Below, piece by piece: positions 46,468 through 54,228 of a DNA stretch of 64,000 nucleotides (the stretch's first letter is position 1; every line of letters begins with the position of its first letter). The notes under the pieces were generated by a model that saw only the letters and a list, made by a program, of their open reading frames with translations, ran no database searches and had not been told where the DNA came from. Both the position numbers and the translations under genes were made by a program. This DNA comes from WRHT01 sp031550525 (GTDB lineage: Bacteria; Desulfobacterota; Desulfovibrionia; Desulfovibrionales; Desulfovibrionaceae), in the NCBI GenBank assembly GCA_031550525.1, contig JAVBON010000004.1, positions 170,170 to 234,169 of the forward strand, in the 5' to 3' direction.

Positions 46468-46668
46468 ATGAATACTTTTAGAATTATGAAACGGCCAGAA
46501 GTTGAAAACGTCACCGGCCTTAGCAGATCATCTATCTACGCCAAAATGGAAAATGGCACGTTCCCACAGGCTGTCAAACTTAGTACTCGCTCTGTAGGCT
46601 GGCTGGAACATGAAATTCAGGCATGGTTGGAAAACAGGGTTGTAGCTAGCAGAAAAGGAGGCATGTAA
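46468..46668 (+). CDS. AlpA-family regulator/excisionase
   Basis: 66 residues. MerR-like HTH with RRPEV-type opening (MKRPEVENVTGLSRSSIYAKM), then GTFPQAVKLSTRSVGWLEHEIQAWL, the standard AlpA profile. AGGAG precedes the ATG. In P4-type elements AlpA activates integrase expression and helps excision. Its stop overlaps the next start codon (ATGTAATG). Confidence 0.9.
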   Translation: MNTFRIMKRPEVENVTGLSRSSIYAKMENGTFPQAVKLSTRSVGWLEHEIQAWLENRVVASRKGGM

Positions 46669-46982
46669 TGAAAGACCTCCAAAATAAATCTGTTACCGCT
46701 ACAAGGTCGAATTTCGAGCTTGCAGAGGGTGAAAAGACCCGGTTGCTTAAAGAGTATGCAACCTATCCCGTATCATCAGGCAAAACGCAATATATGCGTT
46801 ACCTCAACGGAGAAAAGTTAAGCTACATGCAGATGGTAGTCGCCAAGTGTGCTGAATGCAATTGCGGCTATGAAGATGGCAGGCGTGATTGTGGTGTGCC
46901 GACATGCCCACTCTACCAAGCCATGCCATACAAAGGAAAGCTTACTTGTGAAATTCAGGGTGGAGGTGAGAGCCATGAGTAA
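46668..46982 (+). CDS. Zinc-ribbon-like small element protein
   Basis: 104 residues. The C-terminal half has Cys in KCAECNCGYEDGRRDCGVPTC followed by PLYQAMPYKG, a pattern I recognise in many small phage and plasmid proteins of unknown role. The cysteines probably bind zinc. It is coupled to alpA (overlapping start) and overlaps the following ATPase gene by eight bases. Confidence 0.65.
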   Translation: MKDLQNKSVTATRSNFELAEGEKTRLLKEYATYPVSSGKTQYMRYLNGEKLSYMQMVVAKCAECNCGYEDGRRDCGVPTCPLYQAMPYKGKLTCEIQGGGESHE

Positions 46983-48120
46983 TAACATCACGCCTCCTAC
47001 TTCCGAAAAAGAACCTTTGATTACCGGCAAGTTTTTACCGGAAGAATGGCTTACAGAAGCACCACCAGAACATGAGTTTTGTGTAAATCCACTACTCCCC
47101 ATTGGTGCGGTTACACTTATCAATGCACATGGTGGAACGGGTAAATCCATTTTTGCCTTGAAAATGGCTGTGCATATAACTCTAGGTTTGCCCATAGTTA
47201 GTGCTGAAACTAACGGCGGCAAGGTGGCCTATATGTCTCTTGAAGACCCGGAAAATGTTGTACGTGGCAGAATATTCAATATTGTAAGAATGTTATCACC
47301 TGATGTGCATGAACGAATTGGCGAGCTTACAAGCAAGCTAATGATAATCGATAGGTACGGCTTACAGACCCATATGGCAATAAATGGAGTTGGAAATATT
47401 GTTACGGCTCCAATAGCTCATGCTCTGTCCGGCCTGTTAAAAGACGAGGGAATAAAATGCATTTTTGTTGATACCTTTATTCGTACCAACACTCTTAACG
47501 AGAATGACAATGCTCAGATGGGTGCATTGCTAGTTGCTTTTGAGCAAATAGCCAAAGAGGTTGGGTGTGCTGTTGTCCTTATTCACCATTTGCCCAAGGG
47601 TAGTGAGAACAAGGCTTATGCAGCAAGAGGAGCATCAGCCATAACAGATAATGCCCGATCTGCTATCTTGCTGGAAATAGTTAGCGAAAAAGGCGCTGAT
47701 AAGTTTTCTGAAACGCATATTAAGGCTGCAGCTTTGGCTAAAAAGTTAATTAAGGTCACCCACACAAAGCATAACTACTCTGCCGAACACCCGGAGCAAT
47801 ACTTGGTAATGGAGAATGGTGGAATACTTGTAGAAGCCTTTGCCACTGCTGAATGCAGATCTGCTCATGAGCAACGGTATCAGGAGATTTACGCATGGTA
47901 TGAAAGTGAGTGGGACTGTAAGCCGTTAACGAAAACAAACATTGAACAAAATATAACCCGCATACGACCAGCGAATGCTAATTATGGCAAAGAAAAGTAT
48001 AAAGAAGCGTTGAATTGGGCTGTTAGTGAAGGGTACGCAAAGCAAGTTCCCGCCCCTGTAGGTGGGAGTAGGAACTCACAGGCAACTTATTATACTCTAT
48101 CCAGTATGGAAAAGGAATAA
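46975..48120 (+). CDS. RepA-like AAA ATPase / replicative helicase
   Basis: 381 residues from ATG 46975 with GGAGGTGAG upstream. RecA-fold ATPase of the plasmid RepA type (AAA_25): Walker A LINAHGGTGKSIFALKM near 39-55, Walker B IKCIFVDTFIRTN near 163, then VVLIHHLPKGSENKAYAARGASAITDNAR, the DNA-contact block. A C-terminal winged-helix-like segment with SQATYYTL follows. In RSF1010-type replicons RepA is the hexameric helicase; here it suggests the element can replicate after excision. Last gene of the plus-strand operon. Confidence 0.85.
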   Translation: MSNNITPPTSEKEPLITGKFLPEEWLTEAPPEHEFCVNPLLPIGAVTLINAHGGTGKSIFALKMAVHITLGLPIVSAETNGGKVAYMSLEDPENVVRGRIFNIVRMLSPDVHERIGELTSKLMIIDRYGLQTHMAINGVGNIVTAPIAHALSGLLKDEGIKCIFVDTFIRTNTLNENDNAQMGALLVAFEQIAKEVGCAVVLIHHLPKGSENKAYAARGASAITDNARSAILLEIVSEKGADKFSETHIKAAALAKKLIKVTHTKHNYSAEHPEQYLVMENGGILVEAFATAECRSAHEQRYQEIYAWYESEWDCKPLTKTNIEQNITRIRPANANYGKEKYKEALNWAVSEGYAKQVPAPVGGSRNSQATYYTLSSMEKE

Positions 48121-48643
48121 CCCTCTAACCCGCCAGTAACCCTCTTTTAAAAAACTCGGTTAGGCGGAAAAACAAGGATTAGGTGGGGTGGCTAAACCAC
48201 CCACCACCTGATTCCTTATAGCTGGTGGATGGTTAAAAGATTGCCGATGAGCATCTCAGAGCAGAAGTGTATCTGTACAAGCTAAGCGTTACCGATACGG
48301 TATTGTATGGAACAAGTTAAGGCGGTGACCGAGAATGGGCCAATTAAAAGCTCGTCGGAGGTCACCGCCGATTAGTTGGCACAACTCTTTCTTAGTTAAC
48401 TGGTAAGTTGGCTTTCACCCTTTAAGGGGCGTTTAAGGGGTTAAGAATGATATCAAAACGTTAGTATTTAAGTTTTAAAGGTTAAAAAGATAGCTTGGTG
48501 GAGCTAGCCGGGGGGAGTGTTCCATAGTGTAAACTCTGCAAGTGAATCTGAGGCGACAAAATATTTAAATTATTACTAATTCATTTGAACAAAAGATAAC
48601 TGCAAGATCAAGTCGAGACTATTTCAACCAACCTATCTCCAAT
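48121..48643. other. Non-coding region; possible element origin
   Basis: 523 bases without a supported gene. Structures seen: a hairpin at 48181-48209 (AGGTGGGGTGG opposite CCACCCACCACCT), a perfect ten-base inverted repeat GGCGGTGACC/GGTCACCGCC (48321-48330 and 48360-48369), and two direct TTTAAGGGG repeats (48421 and 48432). Placed after the RepA-like gene, it may be the replication origin or a transcript end. Confidence 0.4.
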
Positions 48644-49375
48644 TTATCCTCTTTTGGCTTGTTCAAAATATTTAATTAATCCAGAAAAATTGCTATCTAT
48701 AAGCTCTTCTGGCGATATCTCTGTCAACTCGGATAATTTTTCAACAATTTCTTGAGACTTGTTTTGCTTTGAGTATATATCTTTTATTATCATAGAATAG
48801 TTTGGCAATCCTTCAAATCCAGTTTCTACAAGTTTTTCTGGATGTATTCCTGTCAATTCAGATAGCTTATTTATAAGCTTAAATCCATCCGCATACAGGT
48901 TTTGGAGTAGTACAAAATATCTAAGCACCTTAGTGCATTGCTCATTACTCAATTCTTTTTCTTTCTTGTTAAGAGCATTTTTTGCAGATTTATTTCCACT
49001 CTGGGCTATGTTGTAATTTGCTGAAGCAATTTTCTCTTTAAATAAACGTTGTTGCTCATCTGCATTATTCACACCTAGATATGTTGATCCATCAATATGC
49101 CTAGCAAAATATATAAAATAATTTATACCATTTACATTCATTAAGAACTGTATGGAATCATTCACGTCCCTATTTACAGGAGAACTAGTGTCTGCACCAG
49201 ATTCAAGTGCAAATTTCCTGGCTGCCTCATAATAAATGTTACGTAAAATAGTATAACTATTGCCTGAATTAATTAGTTTTACAATCTCAGCGTTCAAATT
49301 ACGCCTTCTTCTATTTTTTCCGGTTAGAATAAACCACAAAACAATGACAACTATAATGCCAATTACGATACCCAT
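48644..49375 (-). CDS. Inner-membrane protein with tandem helical repeat
   Basis: 243 residues from ATG 49375 (a TTG at 49441 is in frame upstream). One N-terminal membrane helix GIVIGIIVVIVLWFILTG followed by KNRRRR, so the rest should be cytoplasmic. The C-terminal part has two copies of one unit: KLSELTGIHPEKLVETGFEGL and KLSELTEISPEELIDSNFSGL, about 45 residues apart. I do not know the family. Encoded 139 bases after the beta-barrel gene on the same strand, so possibly part of one envelope cassette. Confidence 0.55.
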   Translation of the reverse strand: MGIVIGIIVVIVLWFILTGKNRRRRNLNAEIVKLINSGNSYTILRNIYYEAARKFALESGADTSSPVNRDVNDSIQFLMNVNGINYFIYFARHIDGSTYLGVNNADEQQRLFKEKIASANYNIAQSGNKSAKNALNKKEKELSNEQCTKVLRYFVLLQNLYADGFKLINKLSELTGIHPEKLVETGFEGLPNYSMIIKDIYSKQNKSQEIVEKLSELTEISPEELIDSNFSGLIKYFEQAKRG

Positions 49376-49514
49376 AGCGAAATCACTCCACAAAGAAGGT
49401 TGGTAGCTAGAAATGCGGTTTTGCCCCTTCAACACCTGCAAATAGCCGGTTCTGTTGGGGTACTGACTGCCAGCGTAGAGTTAGTTGTTATATTGTGAAA
49501 AGTGCTGTTGCCAG

Positions 49515-50141
49515 CTAGAAATTGTAACCGATTTGCCCTACCAGGGCGAACCCACCTAGGTTGCTTTTATCATCACCGCCGCCTGTTTCCTGGGGTATAT
49601 AGGAATATTTGGCTGCAACACCCAAATCTATTTGTTTGTATATAGGACACCTTATACCGGCTTCAACCATTAGCGCAGGCGCTCTGCCGCTATCTGAACT
49701 AGTGGTAGTGCCTATCCATCTGGTCATCTCGACATCAACATTTGTAAAAGCGATACCCAATTTTCCTGCCCCGTATACAGTAAGCGAGTTGGCAAACTTG
49801 CGTTCTACACTGGCAGACGCGCCGAGCGTAACTACCGTTACATCAATGTCTACCTCAGAACTACCAAACTTTTCTGTTTCGGTGCTGAATGAGGAGACTT
49901 CTAAAAAGCCTCCCAGCCCGAACATTTTGGTAAGCAAACCGCGATATTCTATACCCATAATTGGGCCATTTTTAAAGTCGGCCGAAAAACTATCCTCTTC
50001 ATACGAGCCAGTAGGTACAAGTAAGCCAAAAGACGCACCCACACGGTGACGGCTTTGTATATTATCGGCAGCAAAGGCAAATGTAGATACAAAAAGCATG
50101 AAGGCGGCAACCAGGCTTAAAGATACAACCTTTTTCAACAT
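49515..50141 (-). CDS. Outer-membrane beta-barrel protein (element cargo)
   Basis: 208 residues. Signal peptide 1-24 (ending FAFAA), then an eight-strand-like alternating pattern: HRVGASFGLLVPTGSYEED, KNGPIMGIEYRG, LTVYGAGKLGIAFTNVDVE, IDLGVAAKYSYIP, and a C-terminal GGFALVGQIGYNF ending in Phe, the usual barrel signal. OmpX/OmpW-like size. TAAGGAGG precedes the ATG. Starts 16 bases after the lipoprotein stop. A decayed paralogue lies at 52763-53090, just outside the element. Confidence 0.8.
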   Translation of the reverse strand: MLKKVVSLSLVAAFMLFVSTFAFAADNIQSRHRVGASFGLLVPTGSYEEDSFSADFKNGPIMGIEYRGLLTKMFGLGGFLEVSSFSTETEKFGSSEVDIDVTVVTLGASASVERKFANSLTVYGAGKLGIAFTNVDVEMTRWIGTTTSSDSGRAPALMVEAGIRCPIYKQIDLGVAAKYSYIPQETGGGDDKSNLGGFALVGQIGYNF

Positions 50142-50156
50142 AACACTCCTCCTTAT

Positions 50157-50801
50157 TTAATCAGCTTGTTCACAAATATTTGTTACAGGTATTATTGTAT
50201 GTTCCTCGTACGAAAATATGGCCGATGTGCCCAAATCTATAAGCACACCAATCACCGTACCCCCAGGGAAAAACACCAAATTCCACAACATAGCCGGGTT
50301 AAGATTTGAATTGATCATGTATTCATTATCAGCCAATTCCACAACTTCCTTTGAACTGACGTTCTCATCGCTTTGTTTTAGCTCTATATTATTGCCAGTA
50401 TTATTGTTGATATCATCACTCACGTTTTGAGCGTCAACTTTAAGCTCTTTACGCACAACTTTATAGCATTCATCAAGCAATGTTACTTTAACACCACCGC
50501 TTGTACGTCTCAATTTTACGTCTTCATCTGGAAGCTCAATATGCTTTACAATCTTACTAGTTTGTAGAGTAGCTTTAATTGGAGTTTTAGCATCGGTAGA
50601 TACAGATATAATGTCACTTCTCCCACTAATTATAGTGGCGCAACCACTTGCCAATGAGCAGGCCAGCAGAAGCATTAGCAGGCAGGCTATTGAGGCTATG
50701 CGGCAAGTCCGCGCATTGCGCCAAAGCGATAAAACGAAAAGACGCGGTGAATGAAGGAGGTGCATCCGCAAAAACGTGGTACTCAAGTTAAATTTTAGCA
50801 C
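50157..50801 (-). CDS. Element-encoded lipoprotein
   Basis: 214 residues from GTG 50801, chosen because AAGGAG lies eight bases ahead. The export signal is long: hydrophobic IASIACLLMLLLACSLASGC with a lipobox ending LASGC near residue 53. After the Cys, CATIISGRSDIISVSTDA resembles the opening of many small lipoproteins of unknown role. Residues 120-150 are Asn/Asp-rich. A second hydrophobic stretch PAMLWNLVFFPGGTVIGVLI lies near 175. An ATG at 50765 is an alternative start. Followed 16 bases later by the beta-barrel gene; the pair probably acts together. Confidence 0.65.
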   Translation of the reverse strand: MLKFNLSTTFLRMHLLHSPRLFVLSLWRNARTCRIASIACLLMLLLACSLASGCATIISGRSDIISVSTDAKTPIKATLQTSKIVKHIELPDEDVKLRRTSGGVKVTLLDECYKVVRKELKVDAQNVSDDINNNTGNNIELKQSDENVSSKEVVELADNEYMINSNLNPAMLWNLVFFPGGTVIGVLIDLGTSAIFSYEEHTIIPVTNICEQAD

Positions 50802-51047
50802 TACATACACTCCTTAAATATAATTTGAATTTATATAATACACTAAAAACATTAGTTAGTTACGGAGTAATTGCACAGTTTCAGCTTGTCGCTTGTGATT
50901 TTGTCAGCCTTTTTGTCCACTACCTTCTGGGCGGAGTCATCAAAAATTAATTCAACTCTCATACTATTTCGTACTTTTACTAGGCTATAGCCAAGTGCAA
51001 GTCAACAAAATTCTAGGCTACATCCAAGCATAAAAGGATGCTAATGT

Positions 51048-51257
51048 ATGCCTATAATTAGTAATCTCGGCAAAATTATGGAAGAAAAGAAGATGACTTA
51101 TGAGGAATTACAATTCCTCTCTAAAGTCGCGCCTGATACCGTTGCCAGAGCGAGGGATGAAAGAATAGCTACATGCAAGCTCTTAACCCTTAAAAAATTG
51201 GCTGAAGCGCTTGATGTGGATGTTTGTATGCTATTCAAGCATGTAAAAAACAAGTGA
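51048..51257 (+). CDS. XRE/Cro-type HTH regulator
   Basis: 69 residues. HTH of the Cro/C1 type: LGKIMEEKKMTYEELQFLS, VAPDTVARARDERIATC, LTLKKLAEALDVDVCMLF. It is divergent from the lipoprotein-barrel cassette (247 bases between them), so it may be its repressor. AAGGA lies ten bases before ATG. Confidence 0.8.
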   Translation: MPIISNLGKIMEEKKMTYEELQFLSKVAPDTVARARDERIATCKLLTLKKLAEALDVDVCMLFKHVKNK

Positions 51258-51410
51258 GTTTTTGCAGTGGCCTTTTTGTGGAGCATGGCGTTTCCCCTTT
51301 TTTTAATAGGCTTTGGCTGCAATATGCCTTGCCATAAAAGCTGAATAGCACCATGCGATAGCTTTGAGGTCGCCTGAAAAGCGACAATTGGTTTTTACCT
51401 AAAAAAATTA

Positions 51411-52061
51411 TCAATTCAAAGTCTCCTGCCTATAGGCAAAAAGAACCCTGTTAATCTCATATATGTCGTACTTACTTTGTGTGATGAAATACTCGATAAT
51501 TACATCAGACATTATGCTGCGCGAGAGGGCAAAGCCTGCTACTTTGAGAAGAGCAGTGGTTTCGTCAAGGGAAAGCTCTAAGGCCAAAGCAAGGGCTATA
51601 ACTGTTCTTTTGCTGGGTATGTATTCAGGTTGGCTGCGAATTTTGGAAAACAGCCTGCGGTCAATATTTGCACGTTTGTAAACCTCAACGTAGTCTTTGC
51701 CTTTAGTGTCAATAAGCTTCATAAGCTTGGTTGAAAATGAGCTTTCAATAAAATCTTCGATAACTTTTTTCTGCCTTGCCTCCTCACGAACAGGATCTAC
51801 CTCGTCATCAAAGGGGTCTGTACCGAATGTGTAGCGCGGCTTAAGGGACAGGTCAGGTTTAACATATCGTGCACGAGCATGAAGTTCCTCAGCCTGCTCT
51901 GCATAAAACCGGGCATCAAAGGCCTTCATCCTGCCCCAAAAGCCTTTATATTTGGGGTTGCACTTAAACTCATAATGGCTTTCAATAAAACTATCGATTT
52001 CTGCCACCAACTCTTTGGGGAGCGATTTGGCAACATCACGCGATGTCATTAGCACTTTCAT
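51411..52061 (-). CDS. Hypothetical protein with C-terminal HTH-like domain
   Basis: 216 residues. The N-terminal 110 residues are charged and unassigned (KYKGFWGRMKAFDARFYAEQ, then FGTDPFDDEVDPVREEARQ). The C-terminal 95 carry a helical module (KGKDYVEVYKRANIDRRLF, SKIRSQPEYIPSKRTVIALA, LELSLDETTALLKVAGFALS) that I have seen at the ends of varied bacterial proteins and that looks like a helix-turn-helix. Function unknown. It is the last gene before attR, a common place for accessory cargo. Confidence 0.6.
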   Translation of the reverse strand: MKVLMTSRDVAKSLPKELVAEIDSFIESHYEFKCNPKYKGFWGRMKAFDARFYAEQAEELHARARYVKPDLSLKPRYTFGTDPFDDEVDPVREEARQKKVIEDFIESSFSTKLMKLIDTKGKDYVEVYKRANIDRRLFSKIRSQPEYIPSKRTVIALALALELSLDETTALLKVAGFALSRSIMSDVIIEYFITQSKYDIYEINRVLFAYRQETLN

Positions 52062-52330
52062 AGTATATGCCTGCTTGAGGGTCAGTTTTTTTCACTTTCG
52101 TAACCAAATAAATCTATTCTAATCCCTATTGTAGAATGCCTGAAATTGGCAAGCATGGGGCATAGTGGCGATTCAAAGTGTTTTTAGTTCAAACATATTA
52201 ATCTGTTAAGTATAAAACCCAAATAACCACCGACATTTTTTGAAAAAAACTTGACCGTTTTCGGGCTTCAAGATATACGTCTCTCTCGAAAGCGGAAACG
52301 ACCTGTTTTGCTAGGCCACCGCTGAAGAAT

Positions 52331-52349
52331 GTTGGTATTTTTGTTGGTA
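52331..52349. promoter_or_regulatory. Integrase arm-type site, right end
   Basis: GTTGGTATTTTTGTTGGTA matches 44388-44406 at 18 of 19 positions. It sits 50 bases inside attR. Confidence 0.55.
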
Positions 52350-52400
52350 ATTTAATTTTTACTGAATATTAATATCAGCAAATGCAGGGGTTTAAATACA

Positions 52401-52426
52401 CAGTTATAATGTGTCCCCCGCACCAT
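52401..52426 (+). repeat. attR: degenerate copy of tRNA-Phe 3' end
   Basis: CAGTT, then TGTCCCCCG, then CACCAT align with the tRNA-Phe 3' end, with one base missing from the acceptor. It marks the right end of the element, 57 bases before tRNA-Leu. Confidence 0.6.
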
Positions 52427-52483
52427 TTTTTTGCGGCACACAGCATTCAGGCAGCAAATGCCAATGCGGCAAGGCCGCAACCC

Positions 52484-52570
52484 GCCCAGGTGGTGGAATT
52501 GGTAGACACGCTAGCTTGAGGGGCTAGTGTTGGCAACGACGTGGGGGTTCGAGTCCCCCCCTGGGCACCA
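52484..52570 (+). tRNA. tRNA-Leu (GAG)
   Basis: 87 bases with an encoded CCA. Acceptor GCCCAGG/CCTGGGC, D arm TGGTGGAATTGGTAGACAC, anticodon stem CTAGC/GCTAG with loop TTGAGGG giving GAG, a long variable arm typical of class II tRNA, T arm GGTTCGAGTCC. The original chromosome order was probably tRNA-Phe then tRNA-Leu. Confidence 0.97.
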
Positions 52571-52579
52571 CAAATATTT

Positions 52580-52616
52580 AAGGCTTCTTGAAAATTTTCA
52601 AGAAGCCTTTTGTTTT
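52580..52616 (+). terminator. Terminator after tRNA-Leu
   Basis: AAGGCTTCTTGAAAA pairs with TTTTCAAGAAGCCTT (52580-52609) and is followed by TTGTTTT. Confidence 0.9.
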
Positions 52617-52762
52617 AGGTCATTTGCAGGCCTTTTCATTTACACGCGCAATTTTCTATATACAAATCAATTAGTTCATTCCAACAAGCGTGGACTTAAT
52701 TTGTTCAATCCAAACACAAATATGAGTTGGGATGGAACAAATTAACCTTTTACTGTTACCCA

Positions 52763-53090
52763 TTAAAAATTGAACCCCACCTGCCCAACCAGGGCCAGTC
52801 CGCCCAAGTTACTTCTGTCGTCTCCATCGTTAGTTTGCTGATTTATATAGGAATATTTGGCCGCAAGCCCGATATCCAGCTTTTTATATATAGGGTACCG
52901 TGCACCTACTTCAATTATTGCCGCAAACGCGCTGCCGCTATCTGAAACCTCAGCCGACCCATACCGGGTGGAAGCCTCGACATCGATATTTGTAAAGGCA
53001 ACGCCTATTTTTCCTGCCCCGTATACCGTAAGCAAATTATCGAATTTATGTTCTATACTGGCAGATACGCCAAGAGTAACTACACTAGGG
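52763..53090 (-). pseudogene. 5'-truncated paralogue of the beta-barrel gene
   Basis: The C-terminal half aligns closely with the element's barrel protein: VVTLGVSASIEHKFDN, LTVYGAGKIGVAFTNIDVE, SDSGSAFAAIIEVGARYPIYKKLDIGLAAKYSYI, GGLALVGQVGFNF (each shorter than the full match). The signal peptide and first strands are missing: similarity stops at about 53085, exactly where a dispersed-repeat fragment (53088-53116) begins. The frame stays open to 53245 but that part is not homologous to a barrel, has no signal peptide and probably makes no functional protein. Confidence 0.75.
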
Positions 53091-53116
53091 ATGAGGCACA
53101 GGACGTGCCGAATCAA
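53088..53116 (+). repeat. Dispersed repeat, fragment C
   Basis: Matches 60480-60508 (GGTGAGGC, AGGA, GCCGAATCAA frame). The hairpin reads GGCAC-AGGAC-GTGCC here and GGCGC-AGGAA-GCGCC there, a compensated stem change. It lies at the breakpoint of the truncated barrel gene. Confidence 0.6.
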
Positions 53117-53303
53117 ATGAAAAGACTTTGTGACGCAGGCAGAGTAGGCGCGGCCCGTGCGAGGCAAAAAGACCATCGCGACCACACTATCTAATATTCC
53201 AAACACGTTTTTGCCAGATAAATCTGATTTGCCGATTTCGTACAACTCATAAATATTTCGGTATTCATTATCATGCTATTATTGCATGTATATGGCTAAA
53301 TTA

Positions 53304-53331
53304 TTTGCATACTAAAAAATATTTATGCAAA
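53304..53331. promoter_or_regulatory. Putative operator upstream of first YheO-type regulator
   Basis: TTTGCAT and ATGCAAA flank ACTAAAAAATATTT (53311-53324). The same 14-mer occurs upstream of the second regulator at 55995-56008. Confidence 0.45.
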
Positions 53332-53398
53332 AAATCTTTTTTTGGCTTTTCACTAAACTTTTTTTCTGTTAAATCAAAATAAAGAAGTGAGGAGCCGC

Positions 53399-54169
53399 AT
53401 GAAAAGCAACCTTCCGCCCCTCTTGCCGGATATGGGCAGCAACCCCATTAAAGAATCTTTGCCCGATATAACCCGCTACCACGACCAGCCCTTTTGCCTT
53501 GAAACACCCTTCAGCGGTGAGGATAAACGTTTTTTAAACGGCATAGCCGCCCTGCTCCCAGGCCTGTCCGCCCTATTGGGCCGCCACTGCGAGATTGTGC
53601 TTAACTCTCTTGAAGACCCGGCTCATTCTGTTATCGCCTCGCACAACGCCACCATTTCGCATCGCGAGCCAGGCACGCCGGTAAGCGAGCACGGGCTGGA
53701 TGTGATTAAGGAAATTATATCTTCAAAAAACGGCTTTTTGTGCCATTACCCGCGCGGCCTTAAAGGCGAGCGGGTAAAATCGGCCATTATTCCCATAGTT
53801 AACGCGCAAGGCCGTTGTTTGGGGGCTCTTACCCTTGGCCTTAATCTGGATATGCCCCTGGCGGATTTCATGCAGGAGTTTTACCCGCAAGTCGCGCCTG
53901 AGGGCGGCGGGGCAACGGTGTTTGGCAGCAGCCCGGCCAATGTTGTCGGCGAGCTCATCACACAGTTTGAAAATGAGGCCAACTTCGAAAAGGGCCTAAA
54001 ACAAAGAGATCGGGTAAAGTTTATAGTAACCAGACTGGAGCAGCACGGCATATTCCAACTGCGCGAGGCGGTTACTGAGGCCAGCAAACGCCTTGGGGTT
54101 AACCACGGCACCATTTACATGCATTTGCGCGCCTTGCGCGGCAAAGAGAAAAGCAGCCCCAAAGCTTGA
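53399..54169 (+). CDS. YheO/DauR-type PAS-HTH regulator (first)
   Basis: 256 residues from ATG 53399, with AGGAG five bases ahead; a GTG at 53387 is in frame upstream. N-terminal YheO-type PAS domain: LPGLSALLGRHCEIVLNSLE near 55, AHSVIASHNATIS, FLCHYPRGLKGERVKSAIIP, GRCLGALTLGLNLD. C-terminal HTH: RDRVKFIVTRLEQHGIFQL, AVTEASKRLGVNHGTIYMHL. This family includes DauR, a repressor controlled by its substrate. It overlaps the sigma-54 activator frame (TTGA), and probably senses a small organic ligand for the locus downstream. Confidence 0.85.
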   Translation: MKSNLPPLLPDMGSNPIKESLPDITRYHDQPFCLETPFSGEDKRFLNGIAALLPGLSALLGRHCEIVLNSLEDPAHSVIASHNATISHREPGTPVSEHGLDVIKEIISSKNGFLCHYPRGLKGERVKSAIIPIVNAQGRCLGALTLGLNLDMPLADFMQEFYPQVAPEGGGATVFGSSPANVVGELITQFENEANFEKGLKQRDRVKFIVTRLEQHGIFQLREAVTEASKRLGVNHGTIYMHLRALRGKEKSSPKA

Positions 54170-54228
54170 CCGGACAAGGCACGGCTGACGTTAACCGCTC
54201 AAACAAACCGCAACTCCCACTAACAGCC

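Larger units (their letters stand above)
44249..52426. mobile_element. Integrative element at tRNA-Phe (about 8.2 kb)
   Basis: Bounded by attL in tRNA-Phe and an imperfect attR just before tRNA-Leu. It contains a tyrosine integrase next to attL, an AlpA regulator, a RepA-like ATPase, a possible origin, and cargo on the minus strand. Composition is visibly more AT-rich than the flanks. It has no capsid, tail, terminase or conjugation genes, so it resembles a P4-like satellite or integrative plasmid. TTGGTA-type arm sites occur at both ends (44355-44406 and 52331-52349). Confidence 0.85.

Noticed and set aside
48308..48376. 22-codon frame within the ten-base inverted repeat after the RepA-like gene
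   Set aside because: No ribosome site and the sequence is better explained by the inverted repeat.
53091..53245. N-terminal extension of the truncated barrel frame as a novel fused protein
   Set aside because: It lacks a signal peptide, has no homology to barrel proteins and begins at a repeat breakpoint; pseudogene is simpler.
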